NCBI RefSeq assembly: GCF_039852015.1
Contig: NZ_CP156628.1
Span: 682,001 to 746,000 of the forward strand
Length of the DNA stretch: 64,000 nucleotides
Direction of reading: 5' to 3'
DNA from: Robbsia sp. KACC 23696
GTDB lineage: Bacteria; Pseudomonadota; Gammaproteobacteria; Burkholderiales; Burkholderiaceae
The notes beneath the pieces are model-generated. The model ran no database searches and had not been told where the DNA came from. It was given only the letters and a program-made list of their open reading frames with translations. How positions within the stretch are numbered: the stretch's first letter is position 1; every line of letters starts with the position of its first letter. The translations under genes were made by a program, and so were the position numbers. This document shows positions 44,318 through 52,633 of the stretch, one piece after another.

Positions 44318-45842
44318 GACGCTCGAACGCAACAGCCGTGACGCGACGGATGCGAGGACCAGATCCGATTCGATGGACGCGTCCGACACCATGGCGGCCC
44401 ATCGATCGGTGCCACGCATGCGCCGGCCTTGGCGCGGCGCGTCGATCGCAACGCGCGTCACCTGTCTGATCGGCCTTCTCGTCTGCGTCGCACTGGGCGG
44501 TGTCGGCATGTCGCTTTACGACGCCACGCGCGCGGCGCTGAGCAAACGCGCGGACCTGCAGTTGATCGCACGGATCGAGCATATGCGCACGCTGCTGCGC
44601 GACCTCTACACGGTGCAGCAGATCGAAGCACGGCCGGCCCTTTTCGAGACCATGATGGGCGACGAGCAGGACATCATCGTGTTCCGGCGTCCCGGCGCGC
44701 CGCCTTTCATCAACGTCAACCCTCAGCATACGGCGCTCCCCGATCTGACGCCGGTGCCCCCGGATAAGCCGATCAAATTCGGCGCGCTGCAGGACGGTCG
44801 CCGTCCCGACGGCTGGCGCATGCGCTGGCTGGCCGCCGACGCCACCATCGGCAATCACGGCGAGACGATCGAAATCATCGCCGCGCATGTGATGACGCAG
44901 GAAGAAAAGGTGCTGGCGCTGTATCGCCAACGCGTGATCGCGACCGTATTGCTGGCCCTGCTGGCTACGCTGATCCTGGCGGCATGGAGTCTGCGGCGCA
45001 GTCTCGCACCGCTGCGCCAGATGGCCGCGCGCGCCGCCGATGTCACGCCGGAGAATCTGGCCGTGCGGCTCGACGTCGGCGCCGCGCCCGCCGAATTGCA
45101 AACCTTCGCGGCGTCGTTCAATGCGATGCTCGATCGCTTGACCGTCGGCTATCAACGCCTGCTGCAGTTTTCCGCCGATCTCGCGCATGAGCTGCGTACC
45201 CCTGTCGGCGTTCTGATCGGACAGACGCAGGTGCTGCTCGTGCATCCGCGCACCGCCGCCGAATACCGACAGGTCCTCGAATCCAATCTGGAGGAGCTGG
45301 AGCGACTGGCCCGCATCGCCGAAAACATCCTGTTTCTGGCGCGGACGGACCATGAGCGCCAAGGATTACCCGAAAGCGCCCGCACCGCGATGCCGCTGCA
45401 AGACCTGCTGGAGACGATCGGCGACTATTTCGAGGGCCTGGCCGAAGAGCGCGATCTGCGCTTCGACATCGCGGCCAGTGGCGAGGTCCGCGCCGATTCG
45501 CTGATGTGTCGCCGCGCCATCAACAATGTGGTCGTGAACGCGGTCCGATATGCGACACCGGGAACGTGCATCACGCTGCGCGGCAGCGAGGGACGCATCG
45601 TGATCGGCAACCAGAGCGAGCCGATTCCGGCGAGCGATCTGGCCCGCCTTTTCGATCGCTTTTACCGGCGCGACCCGTCCCGTTCGGCATCGACCGAATC
45701 GAGCGGCCTCGGCCTGTCGATCGTGCACGCGATCATGCGCGTGCACGGCGGCGGCGTCTGGATTCAGTGCGACGAGAGCGGCTGGATCACCGTAACACTG
45801 GACTTTCACGCCGATACACCGCCCATCGACTGCATATCCTAA
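44310..45842 (+). CDS. Sensor histidine kinase partner
   Basis: A 510-residue inner-membrane kinase. TM1 is near residues 45-65. A periplasmic sensor of about 125 residues follows, then TM2 near 205-225 and a HAMP domain (LRRSLAPLRQMAARA). The H-box LAHELRTPVGV carries the phospho-His, with N-box NNVVVNAVRYA and G-box ESSGLGLSIVHAIMRVHGGG. All catalytic motifs are intact. The start is uncertain. GTG 44310 overlaps the regulator stop and would couple translation; TTG 44295 is another option and ATG 44373 lies further in. The sensor part was not matched to a known ligand fold. Confidence 0.88.
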   Translation: MLETLERNSRDATDARTRSDSMDASDTMAAHRSVPRMRRPWRGASIATRVTCLIGLLVCVALGGVGMSLYDATRAALSKRADLQLIARIEHMRTLLRDLYTVQQIEARPALFETMMGDEQDIIVFRRPGAPPFINVNPQHTALPDLTPVPPDKPIKFGALQDGRRPDGWRMRWLAADATIGNHGETIEIIAAHVMTQEEKVLALYRQRVIATVLLALLATLILAAWSLRRSLAPLRQMAARAADVTPENLAVRLDVGAAPAELQTFAASFNAMLDRLTVGYQRLLQFSADLAHELRTPVGVLIGQTQVLLVHPRTAAEYRQVLESNLEELERLARIAENILFLARTDHERQGLPESARTAMPLQDLLETIGDYFEGLAEERDLRFDIAASGEVRADSLMCRRAINNVVVNAVRYATPGTCITLRGSEGRIVIGNQSEPIPASDLARLFDRFYRRDPSRSASTESSGLGLSIVHAIMRVHGGGVWIQCDESGWITVTLDFHADTPPIDCIS

Positions 45843-45957
45843 TGACGATAAGTGATTTCCCCCGCTGAGACGGGTGTGGGAGGATGCCGAGCTGTGCTGT
45901 AGGACCTGAGGGGTCCCGCCGCATGCAGATATCTCACCGCAGCAAGGAAATGGCATC

Positions 45958-46797
45958 ATGAAACGTCGTCACTGGATCAACCGCATCGGATTCGCATCGC
46001 TCAGCCTCGCCGTCTGCTCGCTCTCCGGCCTCGCCGGCACCGCGCATGCCGCCGACGCAGACAGCGCGGCCAAGAAAGTCGTCCGACTGGGCACGATGAG
46101 CGGTCCGGATGCGGACATCTGGCAGGTTGCGCGCGGGGAAGCCGCGAAGCACGGCCTGACGGTCAAGATCACCGAATTCAACGACTACGTGCAACCGAAC
46201 GCCGCGCTGGACGCAGGCGATCTGGATGCGAATGCGTTCCAGCATAAGCCCTATCTGGATAGTCAGATTCAACAGCGCGGCTATAAGATCGTCAGCGTCG
46301 GCTTGACCTATATCGCGCCGTTGAGCATCTACTCGCACAAGATCAAGAAACTGTCTGAATTGACGAATGGCGCGTCCATCGGCATTCCGAACGATCCGTC
46401 GAATGAAAACCGTGCCCTGCTGCTGTTGCAGTCGCAACACTTGATCACGCTACGTCCAGGCGCGGGCGTGAACGGCAATAACGCCACGGTCCTCGATGTC
46501 GCCAGCAACCCGAAAAAGCTGAAGCTGCAGGAAATGGATGCCGCACAGCTGCCGCGCGCGCTTGGCGATCTGACGGCGGCGGCGGTCAACAACAACTTCG
46601 CGATCGACGCCGGCCTGGACACGACGTCCGCCCTGGCGCGCGAAGGATCGGATAGCCCGTACGCCAATCTGATCGCGGTACGGACGCAGGACCAGCACGC
46701 CCCTTGGGTGAAGACGCTGGTCGCCGCGTATCAATCCGCCGCCGTCAGTGCCTATATCAAGAGCCACTACCATGGCGCGATCCTGCCCGCTTTTTAA
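45958..46797 (+). CDS. MetQ/NlpA-family periplasmic binding protein
   Basis: A 279-residue substrate-binding protein of the NlpA/MetQ family, the binding component of methionine-type ABC importers. The signal peptide ends at AHA|AD near residue 32. Its Cys near residue 20 is in LAVC, not a proper lipobox, so the protein is probably soluble and not a lipoprotein. Mature blocks are typical: KVVRLGTMSGPDADIW, DANAFQHKPYLD and IGIPNDPSNENRALLLL. No permease (MetI) or ATPase (MetN) gene is adjacent. It ends 9 bp before a CysB-type regulator gene, so a sulfur-source role is likely. Confidence 0.9.
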   Translation: MKRRHWINRIGFASLSLAVCSLSGLAGTAHAADADSAAKKVVRLGTMSGPDADIWQVARGEAAKHGLTVKITEFNDYVQPNAALDAGDLDANAFQHKPYLDSQIQQRGYKIVSVGLTYIAPLSIYSHKIKKLSELTNGASIGIPNDPSNENRALLLLQSQHLITLRPGAGVNGNNATVLDVASNPKKLKLQEMDAAQLPRALGDLTAAAVNNNFAIDAGLDTTSALAREGSDSPYANLIAVRTQDQHAPWVKTLVAAYQSAAVSAYIKSHYHGAILPAF

Positions 46798-46806
46798 GGA
46801 CGCTCG

Positions 46807-47733
46807 ATGAATTTTCAGCAATTGCGCTACGTTCGCGAAGCCGCCCGCCGCAACCTCAACCTGACCGAGGTCGCCAATGTCCTGCACACGTCGCAGTCCG
46901 GCGTCAGCAAGCAGATCAAGGATTTCGAGGATGAACTCGGTATCGAGATCTTTGTCCGCCGCGGCAAACGCCTGACGGCATTGACCGATCCAGGCACCGG
47001 CGTGCTGAAGTTGATCGAGCGCATCCTGCTGGATACGGAAAACCTGAAGCGCGCGGCAAGTCATTACGCCGCCCAGGAAGCCGGCCGCCTGGTGCTGGCG
47101 ACCACGCACACGCAGGCCCGCTATGCGCTGCCGAAGGTCATCGAGCGGTTCCGCGAAGCGTTCCCAAAGGTGCATCTGGCCTTGCGCCAGGGCAGCCCGA
47201 CGCAGGTCGCCGAAATGGTTCTGAGCGGCGAAGCCGACCTCGGCATCGCCACCGAGGCGCTGAATCGCTATCCCGATATCACGACCTTCTCGTCGTATAG
47301 CTGGCATCACGTGATCACGGTGCGCCGCGGCCATCCGCTGGCCGAGGCATCGCAGGTCGGTCTCGCCGACATCGCCAACTATCCGATCATCACCTACGAC
47401 AAGGATTTCTCGGGTCGGCCGCATATCGACGCGGCGTTCGAGAAGGCCGGCTTGAACCCGGACATCGTCCTGACTGCCATGGACGCCGACGTCATCAAGA
47501 CTTATGTCGAGGTCGGCTTAGGCGTCGGTATTCTCGCCGCGATGGCCGTCGATCCGGTTCGCGACGACCATCTGGTGGTCTTCGACACGCCGGGAATGTT
47601 CGAGCCGAACACCACGCGGATCGGGATTCGCAACGGCACGTATTTGCGCACCTATACCTATCGTCTGATCGAAATGCTCGCGCCGCATCTGCGCGAGGAC
47701 GAAATCCGCGCTCGCCTGAGCGAAGACGACTGA
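46807..47733 (+). CDS. CysB/Cbl-type LysR regulator of sulfur metabolism
   Basis: A 308-residue LysR-type regulator of the CysB/Cbl/SsuR subgroup. The N-terminal MNFQQLRYVREAARRNLNLTEVA pattern (broken here) with the recognition helix TSQSGVSKQIKDFE is highly characteristic of CysB. The ligand domain has TTHTQARYALP, the usual inducer or sulfate-contacting block, and GSPTQVAEMVLSGEADLGIATE. Members control sulfate and sulfonate assimilation, responding to O- or N-acetylserine or APS. It forms a likely two-gene unit with the MetQ-like gene 9 bp upstream, pointing to uptake of a sulfur-containing amino acid. Confidence 0.9.
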   Translation: MNFQQLRYVREAARRNLNLTEVANVLHTSQSGVSKQIKDFEDELGIEIFVRRGKRLTALTDPGTGVLKLIERILLDTENLKRAASHYAAQEAGRLVLATTHTQARYALPKVIERFREAFPKVHLALRQGSPTQVAEMVLSGEADLGIATEALNRYPDITTFSSYSWHHVITVRRGHPLAEASQVGLADIANYPIITYDKDFSGRPHIDAAFEKAGLNPDIVLTAMDADVIKTYVEVGLGVGILAAMAVDPVRDDHLVVFDTPGMFEPNTTRIGIRNGTYLRTYTYRLIEMLAPHLREDEIRARLSEDD

Positions 47734-47801
47734 CGCGTGACAATGGGGAATGAAAGAATAGGGCCACGATCCCCTACAATGAGGACTTTTCGTTTTTCGA
47801 G

Positions 47802-48698
47802 ATGACTCGCCCCATGCGTCCGCGTTCGCTTATTGCACACTACCGCGCCCGTCGCGACGATATCGGCGATCTGCTGACCCGCCGCCCCGTGCCCAGTCCC
47901 GGTGTGGACCAACTCGATCCCTTTCTGTTCCTGAATCACCACGGCCCCCAGGTCTATCCCCCGCACAATCACGGGCTCCCTTTCGGTCCGCATCCGCACC
48001 GCGGCTTCGAGACGGTCACGTTTATTTTGGAAGGCAATCTGGCCCATCTCGACACCGGTGGCCATGAGAGCGTGATCGAGGCCGGCGGCGTCCAATGGAT
48101 GACCGCGGGCAGCGGCCTGATACACGCCGAAATTTCGCCCGATACGTTCAAACGGGACGGCGGCCCGCTGGAGGTCCTGCAATTGTGGGTGAATCTGCCA
48201 AGTCGTCTGAAGATGACCCCGCCGCGCTATACCGGGCTCCAGGCGGATCAGCTGCCGACCGTGCAGGCGGACGCGGGACGCGCCGACGTCACGGTGATTT
48301 CAGGCACGTGGACCGATGCTGGCACGCAGACCGACGGACCGATCGTTTCCTTGACCGGCGTGCAGGCCATGGTGCTCACCTTGCGCCCCGGCGCGACGCT
48401 GGCGATCCCGGCCCAGGCCGCGAAGCAGGTATTCCTGTATACGGTGTCTGGCGCGGTGGAGATTGCCGGCGCCACGCTTCCGGAACATCACCTGGCGCGC
48501 ATCGGCGACGATGGCGATACATTGACGCTGCAGACAGGCGCCCAGTCGGCCCGCCTTCTGCTCTGCCTGGCGGATCCGATCGGCGAGCCGGTCGTGTCGC
48601 ACGGCCCGTTCGTGATGAATACCCGTGAGGAGATCCATCAGGCGATCCGCGATTACCAGGCTGGGCTTTTTGGCAACGGTTTGGACCATCTCGGCTGA
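47802..48698 (+). CDS. Pirin-family bicupin protein
   Basis: A 298-residue cytosolic two-cupin protein. The N-terminal cupin carries the metal site in FGPHPHRGFETVTF, with the later His in GLIHAEI, and the GDIL-like VQWMTAGSG block. The C-terminal cupin is present without a clear metal set. Pirins of bacteria are reported as quercetinase-like dioxygenases or redox-responsive regulators; the activity of this one cannot be read from sequence. ATG 47802 is chosen; a second Met is at codon 5. TTTTTCGAG precedes without a strong ribosome site. Confidence 0.88.
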   Translation: MTRPMRPRSLIAHYRARRDDIGDLLTRRPVPSPGVDQLDPFLFLNHHGPQVYPPHNHGLPFGPHPHRGFETVTFILEGNLAHLDTGGHESVIEAGGVQWMTAGSGLIHAEISPDTFKRDGGPLEVLQLWVNLPSRLKMTPPRYTGLQADQLPTVQADAGRADVTVISGTWTDAGTQTDGPIVSLTGVQAMVLTLRPGATLAIPAQAAKQVFLYTVSGAVEIAGATLPEHHLARIGDDGDTLTLQTGAQSARLLLCLADPIGEPVVSHGPFVMNTREEIHQAIRDYQAGLFGNGLDHLG

Positions 48699-48715
48699 GT
48701 CTGGCAAAACGTTAG

Positions 48716-48766
48716 GGGTTAACCCTTGCGCTTGATCAAGATCGTCCTATAATAGGGTTAACACCT
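48716..48766 (+). promoter_or_regulatory. Promoter flanked by two GTTAAC operators
   Basis: TTGCGC (48726-48731), a 16-bp spacer and a consensus TATAAT (48748-48753). The palindrome GGGTTAACCC (48716-48725) abuts the -35. AGGGTTAACACCT (48754-48766) covers the start point. TAGGGTTAACACC here is identical to a 13-mer at 14116-14128 in the pcaQ-pcaH space. Confidence 0.6.
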
Positions 48767-48842
48767 AGGGCACTTGTAAGAACGACGCCGGGTGGCGTCG
48801 AACAGCCCTCGAAACGTGTGAACTTGTCATATAGGACATATC

Positions 48843-49034
48843 ATGAGCGCCTCGCCGACCCCCTCCTTTGCTTCGAACGCTGCAAAATCGCGCGCACAAG
48901 GCAGTGGTGTGCGTCGTTTCTTCCAAGAAGTGTGGCAATCGTATCTGCGTCACTCGGAACTGCGCGTCATGCTGGCTAGCGGCCGCTGGTCGCAAGAAGC
49001 GGAACGCGTCATTCAGAACCGCGCAGGTCACTAA
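48843..49034 (+). CDS. Small DUF3563-like protein
   Basis: A 63-residue protein with a disordered Ser/Ala-rich N-terminus followed by one predicted amphipathic helical region (residues about 22-58: RRFFQEVWQSYLRHSELR, then SQEAERVIQN). The length and the helical C-terminal half resemble small Burkholderiaceae proteins grouped as DUF3563, but the match is by eye and not certain. A short hairpin (48784-48799) lies in its leader. The promoter is unusually well formed and flanked by GTTAAC operators, so the gene is likely real and regulated. Function is unknown. Confidence 0.6.
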   Translation: MSASPTPSFASNAAKSRAQGSGVRRFFQEVWQSYLRHSELRVMLASGRWSQEAERVIQNRAGH

Positions 49035-49147
49035 GCAGCACCCCGGCCCCGTTTGCGGCGCGCGATTGCTTGCGACGCTGTGGGGCCCGCCTGATGGCCC
49101 GTGGACAGGATGCCCCGTCGCGCCACATTCAGGATTCCCGCCTCACC

Positions 49148-50590
49148 TTACGTAGCAAGCCTTTCCTTCGCCGTCGTTTCTCCCGCCGACGTATGCGCGC
49201 CTTCGCCGTTTTCCGGCACTCCCCGCTTGGTGGCCGACGCTTCCGGCTGAATATCGAACCATCGCATCCAATCGCTCGCCGTCTCGACGCAATGGCTGTC
49301 GCCCACGCGCTGCGTGAACCCGACGCGATCGAAAAACTCCAATATTTGAATCGCCCGCTTCCGGCCCACACCGGTGGCATCGCGGAAAATGGCGGCTGCC
49401 ACCTCGCCCTTGGCGCCGCTGGCCGAGCCCACGCCCAATTGGGCCAGAGAGTTCAGCAGGCGCGCCAGAATCGCCACCTGAAAGCGGTCATAAAACAAAT
49501 CCGGCACGACTTCATAGACCCGCCCCTCGTGCGCCAGTTGCTGCAGGATGCGCCGAACCTGGGCCTCGGGCAGTTGCCGTTGCGCGGCGATGTCACGCAC
49601 CCAGGGCGGATTGAACCGCCCGGCGGCGACGTCGGCGATGATCGCCGTCACCGGCAGGTTTTCGGCGTCATCGGAGGCGCGTCGGTGCTCCGGCGTCTGC
49701 AGGCAGGCGCCGCATCGCACGACCAGTCCCGACACACACAATGATTCGGCGATTGCCTGCCACGCCGCCGATGGGATCGACGGCTTGAGTTGCTTCCGCA
49801 GCAAAGAAGCCGCGAGCCCTTCGTCATGCGGCGAGGCCGCGTGGTGCGCGCTCAGCGTGCGTACCACCGCATCGGACCATTCCGCATAATCGGCCGCGTC
49901 TACCAACCAGGTCCCGCTGATGGACGACTCCAGCACCGTCAACCCGCTGCGGCCATGTGGATCGGTCCGAAGCACGGATAGGCGAATCGATGCGCCCTCG
50001 TAGGCCAATACACGCTCGACGGCAAGGGTGCGCGCGGGGCGCACCGGCAACGACATGCCGATCGATGCCAAATGATGGCGCAAGGCATGCACGCCCTCGT
50101 CGAACGGATCGGTCGCGCATGTCTCAAAAATAGGGGTGGCGGCATCGCCGTTTGCGCGAAGACGCGCGCGCAAGACGGCGCGCGCCTGCTCCGCCGCCGC
50201 GGGCGTCAGCGTGTCCAGGCGCGTCAACGCCACGACGCATTGGAGCCGGCCCGGGCAGCCCGCCGCGCTGAACGCTTCCGCGTCGATTTGCGCATCGATG
50301 TCGTCGGCCGCATCGACGGTCCAGATCACCGCATCGATCATGTCCCAATGCGCCTGACGGGCGCGCACACTCGCCGGTCCGTCCAATACGGCAATGACCG
50401 GGACGATGCTGGCGCCGACGTCGGCCTCGACGGGCGCGCCATCGGGCGTGGACGCGATATAGCGTTGCGCCGGACTCACCCACAGGCCGCCGCGCGCCTC
50501 GTCCGGCAGATCGGCAGAGTCGATCCCCGTCAACGCGCGCGTCAATGTCGTCTTTCCCGACCCCGTCCGTCCCGTCATCGCGACAATCAT
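49148..50590 (-). CDS. Remodelled SelB-like protein (selenocysteine elongation factor relative)
   Basis: A 480-residue relative of SelB, which delivers Sec-tRNA to UGA codons; normal length is about 620-650. The N-terminal G domain keeps the P-loop GRTGSGKTT (residues 7-15, normally GHVDHGKTT). The switch I Thr of RGxT is lost (RGGLW) and the DVPGH switch II motif is replaced by VLDGP. TKxD is TRLD. The CATDPFDEGVHAL end of the G domain is kept. The EF-Tu-like barrels 2 and 3 are reduced to about 50-60 residues. The SELB winged-helix repeats that bind SECIS RNA are well preserved (WVRDIAAQ, HEGRVYEVVPDLFYDR, TGVGRKRAIQILEFFDRVG). ATG 50590 has GAGGGGG 7 nt upstream. No selA, selC or selenoprotein gene is nearby. 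Confidence 0.8.
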   Translation of the reverse strand: MIVAMTGRTGSGKTTLTRALTGIDSADLPDEARGGLWVSPAQRYIASTPDGAPVEADVGASIVPVIAVLDGPASVRARQAHWDMIDAVIWTVDAADDIDAQIDAEAFSAAGCPGRLQCVVALTRLDTLTPAAAEQARAVLRARLRANGDAATPIFETCATDPFDEGVHALRHHLASIGMSLPVRPARTLAVERVLAYEGASIRLSVLRTDPHGRSGLTVLESSISGTWLVDAADYAEWSDAVVRTLSAHHAASPHDEGLAASLLRKQLKPSIPSAAWQAIAESLCVSGLVVRCGACLQTPEHRRASDDAENLPVTAIIADVAAGRFNPPWVRDIAAQRQLPEAQVRRILQQLAHEGRVYEVVPDLFYDRFQVAILARLLNSLAQLGVGSASGAKGEVAAAIFRDATGVGRKRAIQILEFFDRVGFTQRVGDSHCVETASDWMRWFDIQPEASATKRGVPENGEGAHTSAGETTAKERLAT

Positions 50591-51096
50591 GTACGCCCCC
50601 TCGTTCCTGAACGTGCGCTGGGGAGGCTTCGCCTGATCGACTGCTCGTTCAACGCCCATCCTCATCTTAGGTATGACGAAAATGAAACGCGTTGTGTTTA
50701 CAATTATTGATCACACAACAAATAGCAGAAGATCAATTGGCAGTACCAACGATTGAAACGAACGTCCGTTCCATGCGACGGTGCTTCTGCCTAACGTGCC
50801 CATCCATTGCAACGCCATACGCATCGCACGTGTTCGACCGAACCTTCCGTGGAAAGTGCGTCCGAACTGCACTGCATGCGTACTCCCGACTTGGCGACCT
50901 GACATATTCACCCTATGCCAAGGCGGTGAATCGCGATGGCCGGCAAGCGGCAGGACGCCCGGGATGGATTGAGTATAGAGTCTTTCGCCGCGCTTGCGGT
51001 TGCGATTAGGCACTGGCGCGGACGGGGGTGTGGCGCTCGCGCATAAAACAACAGTTTGCGCGGCAGAGCGCAACGCGCAGGCGGCTCCGGGCGGAT
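50591..51096. other. Gene-free region
   Basis: About 500 bp between the SelB-like and hydrolase genes. It is A+T-rich around 50690-50760 (probable SelB-like promoter side), with GAACG-TC-CGTTC at about 50760-50771. Open frames on both strands lack any protein-like pattern. A selC tRNA was looked for and not seen. Confidence 0.45.
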
Positions 51097-51966
51097 TCAG
51101 GCGCCGATAAAACTGAGGATTTCGCGGTTGAAGTCCGACGCATGCGTCAGATTCATCCCGTGCGAGGCACCGCGGAGCACCGTCCGCTGCGCATAGGGAA
51201 GCCAGTCGGTTAGCGTTTCCGACGTCGCCAGGAATCCAGGCGGGCTCTTGTCGCCGTTGACGATCAGCGTGGGAATGGTCACATAACTGGCCGATTCGCG
51301 CGAATACAAAGGCAAGGTGTCTCGAACCTGCCGCGGCAAAGTGCTGGCATTGTCGCGCGCCATGGTCCGGAAGCTTTCCGCGCTGCGCAGCCAATAGCCC
51401 GGACGACTGACGGCATCGACGAACATTTCCAGGCCGCCATCGATGTCACCGGCTTCGACCTGGGCCGCAGCACGCATACGCGGATCCTCGGGTGCATAGG
51501 CGCCTTGCGGCCGCCCATCGGCACCGATCGCGGCCACGGGACGCGGATCCTCGCCCGGTTTGGCGGGCTTGCCGCCCGGGTCGGCGAGTACCAGGCGATC
51601 GAAGAGGGACGGATCCTGGGACGCTGCATGGAAAGCAACGCAGCCCCCACGCGAATGCCCAACCAACGTTACCTGCCCCCAATTACGCGCGTGAATCAGA
51701 CTCAGCAACGCATCGACATGGGACTGGATACCGAACGCCGCGCCCTGCGGCGCCGTCACGGGATAAAAATACGGCAGGCTGACGGCGATGACATGACGCT
51801 TCGCCGACAAGGCGGCCATCTGCGGCTCCCAATAACGGAAATCGCAGAGCGAGCCGTGGACCAGCAGCAACGGCGGTGCATCGCGATGTTCTGTACCGGC
51901 TTCGAAATACGCAATGCGGCTGGCCGAGGGCAGATCGACGATCCGCGTGTGTTCTAGTTCAAACAT
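51097..51966 (-). CDS. Alpha/beta-fold hydrolase
   Basis: A 289-residue hydrolase. The oxyanion block is LLLVHGSLCDFRYW near residue 35, the nucleophile elbow GHSRGG is near residue 103, and the catalytic His is in GASHGMNLTH near the C-terminus; the acid is probably in the VNGDKSP stretch. Substrate unknown. The lid insertion is rich in Pro/Gly (GGKPAKPGEDP). ATG 51966 is preferred because CAGGAA precedes it; ATG 51981 is also possible. The family includes NicD-type deformylases, but distance from the nic genes and lack of specific blocks make that only a possibility. No signal peptide is seen. Confidence 0.85.
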   Translation of the reverse strand: MFELEHTRIVDLPSASRIAYFEAGTEHRDAPPLLLVHGSLCDFRYWEPQMAALSAKRHVIAVSLPYFYPVTAPQGAAFGIQSHVDALLSLIHARNWGQVTLVGHSRGGCVAFHAASQDPSLFDRLVLADPGGKPAKPGEDPRPVAAIGADGRPQGAYAPEDPRMRAAAQVEAGDIDGGLEMFVDAVSRPGYWLRSAESFRTMARDNASTLPRQVRDTLPLYSRESASYVTIPTLIVNGDKSPPGFLATSETLTDWLPYAQRTVLRGASHGMNLTHASDFNREILSFIGA

Positions 51967-52000
51967 ATTCGATTCCTGCATCGCAGGGAGGTGCGAGAAG

Positions 52001-52633
52001 TCTTATTTTTTGGGAAACCGCTTACGCATCCAGCACGCCGTCCTGACCTGCCGGCGGCCCCGCTTGTCATCCCGGCGATACCGCAGTGCAGCATCACGCG
52101 TGAACTGCGGATTATGCCTGTCCTGAATCAAAATCGCTTGCATGCACAAAATTCTTCGTCGAGAAACCGCGTAAAAGCCCGGATATGTCGCGGCCTTGGG
52201 ACAGATTCCGCGTCGCGCCCGCATTGCAAAGCCGGCTCGCTTTGAAATAGGTCATTTGCGTCCGTTGCAGCACCGCTTGGTCGTCATATCGTGCGGGCAG
52301 CACTTGTCGCCACGGCGGGGAACCCGGAAGGCGGTGCGTCTTTTACGCAATTTACGTCGTGTTTCGGAAGGCCGGAAAGATCCGCCGGCCCTTGTCGGGC
52401 GATCGAATCCCTCGCGTCTTAACGCGGTCCTTCCGCTGGAGGCCCCGCCAGGCAAGGCCCGGCGCCCCAAAGGAGGCCGGGACGGCGCGTTTTCCCGCTA
52501 GCGACGGTCGTCGCGGCAGCGGGGTCATCAGCCGATGTCGCACCAGGTCGGAGCGATGCAGAGCGATACAGTGCGCCAGCCAGAGCGCGCGGCTGCGCGC
52601 CGTGTTTCATTTGACCCGGACCTCTGATCGACC
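52001..52633 (+). other. Gene-free leader region before the CycA-type permease
   Basis: About 630 bp without a supported gene. It contains an imperfect CCCGGC/GCCGGG stem at 52458-52481 followed by ACGGCGCGTTTT, which could be a leader terminator, and several other GC-rich repeats. An A+T-richer stretch at 51998-52020 is the hydrolase promoter side. Overlapping small frames on both strands are not credible. Confidence 0.4.

Noticed and set aside
45843-45957. TPP-riboswitch-like words (CTGAGA, ACCTGA) before the MetQ-like gene
   Set aside because: Only two short words match. The paired thi-box context and the downstream conserved stretch are missing, and the gene is not a thiamine gene.
50711-51394. 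227-codon minus-strand open frame across the gene-free space
   Set aside because: Overlaps the hydrolase in another frame and has no protein-like pattern.
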